Of a stretch of 64,000 nt of DNA, positions 60,654-64,000 are shown in pieces. The translations under genes and the position numbers were made by a program. The notes beneath the pieces are model-generated. The model was not told the DNA's origin, did not search any database, and was given only the letters and a program-made list of their open reading frames with translations. Numbering within the stretch: position 1 is the first letter of the stretch; the number at the start of each line of letters is the position of its first letter. The DNA comes from Candidatus Epilinea brevis (GTDB lineage Bacteria > Chloroflexota > Anaerolineae > Epilineales > Epilineaceae), in the NCBI GenBank assembly GCA_016710785.1, contig JADJUE010000002.1, forward strand, positions 434,001 to 498,000. Reading direction: 5' to 3'.

Positions 60654-63359
60654 ATGCCCCGACGCTCAGCCTTCCCCGCCCTGTCCTTCCTTCACCGGAC
60701 CGTGGTGGCGTTGGTGACCGCCGTCCTGCTCCTCGGCTTGCCGCACCGAACCGGTGCCCAGGCCCCCGGCAACACCATTCCCGCCGACTTCAAGGCCCTC
60801 ACCAACAACCTGGACGCCATGGGCTGTGGCGGCACGCCGGGCACCGTGGCCGTCTTCGGGATCGGCAGCTTCCCGTTGGTCATGGATGGGGACGGCCGGC
60901 GGGCCATCGTCGCCGCTGGGCGCAGCGCGGTGGGCGGGCGAGCCTTGGCGGCAGCGCATACCAGCTGGGAGGGACCGGCCGATGGCAAGCGGCAGCTCTG
61001 GGAGAACGTCACCGCCTGGGCGGGGCGCAAGCCGCGCCCTGTGCTGGCTTTCTCGCCGGGACATCCGGCCAAGGCGGCCTTGCAGAGCGCAGGCTTCACG
61101 GTCAAGGACTTCCGTCCGGACACCGCCGACAGCGACGCGCTGAAGGGCGTGGACCTGCTCTTCCTGAACATGCACGTCAGCTTCTCCGCTGCCGGCAGCC
61201 AGGCGGTCCATCTCTTCACGCAGCAAGGCGGTGGCCTGGCTCTGACCGCGACGCCCTGGGCCTTGTCGGCGGCAAACTTCCGGCTGGCCCAGGATTGGCT
61301 GGATCCCTACGGCCTGGCCTTTACCGGGGAGTACGCCACCTGCGGACAGCTTCGGGCGCTCAGCGACACACCGTCGCCCTACCGCTCGGCCCTCCTGGCC
61401 ATCGAGGCCCTCATCGACGACCATGCCGGGCGCCGAGCGCTCAGTTTGGAGGACAAGCGAACTTGCGCCGAGACCATCCTGCAGGTGCTGGGCGTACGGG
61501 GCGACCTCAGCGGCCTGAACGAGCGTCTGGCCGTGCTGTCGGCGGCCTACGGCCCCATTCAGGTCGGTCCCTCCATGCCCCTGAACCGCGCCGACAAGCC
61601 CGTGGAAGCCATGCTGGCCCGCTACCAGTTCAACCACTGGCAGGCCGCGCCGCCTGAGGAGCGTACGGCCCATCCTTCGGCCGCAGACTGGCCCGGCCTG
61701 CCGTTGGCCGGCGAGACGCTGGAGGGGCTGGTCCAGGTGGACGCCAGCGCCTCCGCGGATCGCCTGATGAACCATGGGGGGGCAGGAACGCGGGTGAACA
61801 CCGGGCTCTACGCCCTCCCGGGCCGGTCGGTGATCGTGACCGTCCCGCCGGAAGCCGCGGGCAAGGGCCTCGCGGTGGAGATCGGCATCCACGTGGACGC
61901 CAACTGGCATCACGATGTCTGGCGGCGATTCCCGGACATCATGCGCCGCGATCCACTGAGCGCGCCGCGGACCGTCACGGCCAACCCCTTCGGCGGACTG
62001 GTCAGCATCATCGTGCCGCCCGGCGCCGCCCTGGGGCGCATCGCGGTCAACATCGACGGCGCCGTGGCGGCGCCCCATTTCAGCCTGGGGAAGGACGATG
62101 CGGCCGATTGGGACCGCCTGAAGGCCTTGCCCGGAGCCTGGGGCTACATCGAGAGTCCGCTCATGAGCGTCTATGTCTCCAGGCGGGCTCTGCAGGGCCT
62201 GACCGATGCTGCCGCGGTGGCCCGGCATTGGCAGACCGCTGTCGAGATGGCCGACCGCACCATGGGCTACACCCAGGGCAGGCGGCGCGGCGAGGCGGCG
62301 ATCACGGACGCGCAGATCTCGGTGGGCTACGGTCATGCCGGCTACCCCTTCATGATGGAATACGGCGACAGCGCCGTGCTGGTCGACGACGTGGTCCGCC
62401 AGGGTGACTGGGGTTACTACCACGAGCTGGGCCACAGCTACCAGGACGACTTCGACGGCGCCTACACCATCGCCACCCATGCGGAGGTAGACGTCAACCT
62501 GGTGCCGGGCATCCTGATGAACCTGGTCCACCACCGCTTCCCCAACGACAACGACATCCACGGCACCCTGGACGCCGACAGCCGCCTGGCCGCGCGCGCG
62601 GCCTTCGCCGCCCTGCCGGCGGCCCAGCAGACCTGGGACAAGGCCTGCGGCTCGGCCATGGCCTACGACTTCTACTTCAACCTGGCGGAAGCCTTCGGCT
62701 GGGACCTCTACGGCCGCGCCCTGGGGCGCATCTACCGCAGCGTGGACCGGCCGGGATCGGACCAGGAACTGGGTGCGCTCGACGCCGCCGATCCCAACTT
62801 CAAGCGCAATCGCTTCTTCCTGGCCTTCAGCCTGGAAGCGGGGCGCAACCTGGGCGCGTACTTCGCTCGCTATGGCCTGGGCAAGGGCGACTTCGGGATC
62901 TCGGCGGCGGTGCTCGACCAGGTGAAGGGCCTGCCGGTGTGGACCGACAGCCGGCCGGTGACCGGTCTCAGCGATCCGGGCACCTTGACAGTGAATGAGG
63001 ATGTCGACCCAGACAAGCCCCTCTTCACCTTCAGCGCCCAGGATCCCGATCCGGGCACGATCTTCCTGTATGAGATCTCAGCGGGCAACGTAGACGGCGC
63101 ATTCGCAATGGACCGCGTCAGCGGCAAGCTGCGGGCGGTCGACCTGGACTTCGATCGTGCCAGGAGCTACCAGCTGACAGTGACGGTGCATGACAACGCG
63201 GTGCCATGGACGGCCAAGGCGGTGCGGTTTGCGGTTGATGTTGTGAACGTCGAACCCACCGCGACACCCGCCCTGCCCACGGTGCCTCCACCCAGCGCGA
63301 CCGCGGAGGCAACGAAACCCACCGTCGGTCGCCTGTGGCTGCCGCTGCTTGAGCGGTAG
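60654..63359 (+). CDS. secreted M60-like (enhancin-type) metallopeptidase with cadherin-like domain
   Basis: 901 residues with signal peptide (VVALVTAVLLLGLPHRTGAQ). Residues about 30-310 form a TCAF/GATase-like N-domain; from about 345 the peptidase M60 region follows, with zinc motif HELGH (about 590-594) and Glu in HAEVDVN near 611. Near 765-865 there is a cadherin-like beta domain (LTVNEDVDPDKPLF, FAMDRVSGKLRAVDLDFDR). The Pro/Thr tail ends LWLPLLER. M60 enzymes cut mucin-type glycoproteins, so host- or biofilm-glycoprotein degradation is plausible. Confidence 0.85.
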   Translation: MPRRSAFPALSFLHRTVVALVTAVLLLGLPHRTGAQAPGNTIPADFKALTNNLDAMGCGGTPGTVAVFGIGSFPLVMDGDGRRAIVAAGRSAVGGRALAAAHTSWEGPADGKRQLWENVTAWAGRKPRPVLAFSPGHPAKAALQSAGFTVKDFRPDTADSDALKGVDLLFLNMHVSFSAAGSQAVHLFTQQGGGLALTATPWALSAANFRLAQDWLDPYGLAFTGEYATCGQLRALSDTPSPYRSALLAIEALIDDHAGRRALSLEDKRTCAETILQVLGVRGDLSGLNERLAVLSAAYGPIQVGPSMPLNRADKPVEAMLARYQFNHWQAAPPEERTAHPSAADWPGLPLAGETLEGLVQVDASASADRLMNHGGAGTRVNTGLYALPGRSVIVTVPPEAAGKGLAVEIGIHVDANWHHDVWRRFPDIMRRDPLSAPRTVTANPFGGLVSIIVPPGAALGRIAVNIDGAVAAPHFSLGKDDAADWDRLKALPGAWGYIESPLMSVYVSRRALQGLTDAAAVARHWQTAVEMADRTMGYTQGRRRGEAAITDAQISVGYGHAGYPFMMEYGDSAVLVDDVVRQGDWGYYHELGHSYQDDFDGAYTIATHAEVDVNLVPGILMNLVHHRFPNDNDIHGTLDADSRLAARAAFAALPAAQQTWDKACGSAMAYDFYFNLAEAFGWDLYGRALGRIYRSVDRPGSDQELGALDAADPNFKRNRFFLAFSLEAGRNLGAYFARYGLGKGDFGISAAVLDQVKGLPVWTDSRPVTGLSDPGTLTVNEDVDPDKPLFTFSAQDPDPGTIFLYEISAGNVDGAFAMDRVSGKLRAVDLDFDRARSYQLTVTVHDNAVPWTAKAVRFAVDVVNVEPTATPALPTVPPPSATAEATKPTVGRLWLPLLER

Positions 63360-63501
63360 GGCAGGGGTATCAGTCCGGCTCGCCGGTCCGATCCCGCCTT
63401 CCCAGAACGCGATCCTTGACCCCGTCCGCTCCGGCCGATATGCTCCGGCCTGCACGCGGAGGCCGGCGTCCGGTCGGTGTCACGGAGCAGGGACCGATAC
63501 C

Positions 63502-64000
63502 ATGAGTCAGCGTTTGGTGTTTCGCTTCGGCGGTGGGACGGCAGATGGCGGCGGGGCCGACAAGGCCCTGTTGGGCGGCAAGGGCGCGGGGCTGGCGGAG
63601 ATGGCGCGGTTGGGGTTGCCGGTGCCGCCGGGCTTCACCATAAGCACTGCGGTCTGCAGCCATTTCGAGCGACAGGGCGGGCAGTATCCCGCTGGGCTCG
63701 ACGAAGCCGTCGAGGCCGGCATCGCGGTGGTGGAGGGCCAGGTGGGCCGGTGCTTTGGCGCCGCTGCCGACCCGCTGCTCTTCTCCGTCCGTTCGGGTGC
63801 CCGGGCCTCGATGCCCGGCATGATGGACACCGTCCTGAACCTCGGCCTGAACCTCGAGACCGTGGAAGGTCTGGCGAGATCTTCCGGCAACCGCCGCTTC
63901 GCCTTCGACGCCTACCGCCGTTTCATCGCCATGTATGCCGACGTGGTGCTGGAGCTCAAGGCCGCTTCCAAGCGCGAGCAGGACCCCTTTGAGCTGCTGC
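63502..64000 (+). CDS. ppdK: pyruvate phosphate dikinase, 3' end outside the window
   Basis: The first 166 residues show the ATP-grasp start of PPDK: LGGKGAGLAEMARLGLPVPPGFTIST, LLFSVRSGARASMPGMMDTVLNLGLN and FAFDAYRRFIAMYADVV. It interconverts pyruvate and phosphoenolpyruvate with ATP and phosphate. The gene runs off the right edge. A small insertion (DGGGADKA) sits before the first Gly-rich loop. ATG 63502 starts with the usual MSQRLVFRFGGG. Confidence 0.93.
   Translation, partial: MSQRLVFRFGGGTADGGGADKALLGGKGAGLAEMARLGLPVPPGFTISTAVCSHFERQGGQYPAGLDEAVEAGIAVVEGQVGRCFGAAADPLLFSVRSGARASMPGMMDTVLNLGLNLETVEGLARSSGNRRFAFDAYRRFIAMYADVVLELKAASKREQDPFELL

Noticed and set aside
60666..62561. 631-residue minus-strand open frame opposite the M60 peptidase gene
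   Set aside because: Shadow frame; the plus-strand protein has HELGH and a signal peptide.

Overview
The window is dense, very G+C-rich bacterial chromosome. It is most consistent with Chloroflexota (Anaerolineae-like), which is an inference. The clues are several secreted proteins with Ser/Thr/Pro-rich linkers and a terminal 'xLP[LVSW]' tail, a LexA box of the GAAC-N4-GTTC type, a fused shikimate kinase/dehydroquinate synthase, and a SUF-type rather than ISC-type Fe-S system. There are no rRNAs, phage, insertion sequences or CRISPR arrays. One tRNA (Ser-GGA) is present.

0-14 kb: a tandem glutaminyl-cyclotransferase-like protein cut by the left edge, dprA, an MsrQ-like membrane cytochrome, a Uma2 nuclease-fold protein, a fused salicylyl-CoA 5-hydroxylase/Old Yellow Enzyme, and a REP-associated transposase (RAYT) carrying REP-like palindromes inside its own reading frame. 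A small unknown gene coupled to a stand-alone 5'-3' exonuclease follows, then a DUF1003 protein, a large DEAD-box helicase, and a coupled pair of lipoproteins (YtkA-like and a di-haem peroxidase).

14-26 kb: aroE-aroC-aroKB, a secreted DNRLRE/fibronectin-like protein, lexA with a SOS box between -35 and -10, and a BNR-propeller gene overlapping ppk2. Two small membrane genes follow a SufR-like regulator.

26-38 kb: the Fe-S region. An A-type carrier faces the SufR-like regulator. An Rrf2 regulator leads sufB-sufC-sufD-sufU-eamA-sufS, with a DMT-family transporter lying inside the suf operon. Between these lies a minus-strand cluster: OsmC-like, acyl-CoA-dehydrogenase-like flavoprotein without the usual catalytic Glu motif, PhnD/SsuA-like binding protein without a signal peptide, and core-MetE. 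This cluster is the best candidate here for an undescribed pathway, perhaps sulfur-related.

38-64 kb: deoC with a two-domain ALDH16-like dehydrogenase (deoxyribose-phosphate to acetaldehyde to acetate), DUF456 and AIM24-like proteins, several secreted surface proteins (SdrD-like, double-vWA, Kelch, PQQ-type sugar dehydrogenase, M60 peptidase), a DUF2238 membrane protein, tRNA-Ser, hemW, a membrane-anchored Mrr-type nuclease, an ECF sigma factor with a zinc-motif anti-sigma, pyrG, a NudL-like Nudix hydrolase and the start of ppdK.

Promoters are readable: a TGCTACAAT extended -10 recurs, and aroE, the DUF2238 gene and hemW have -10 boxes so close to the start codon that leaderless transcripts are likely. 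All assignments come from reading the sequence and recalling family motifs; no database search was run.
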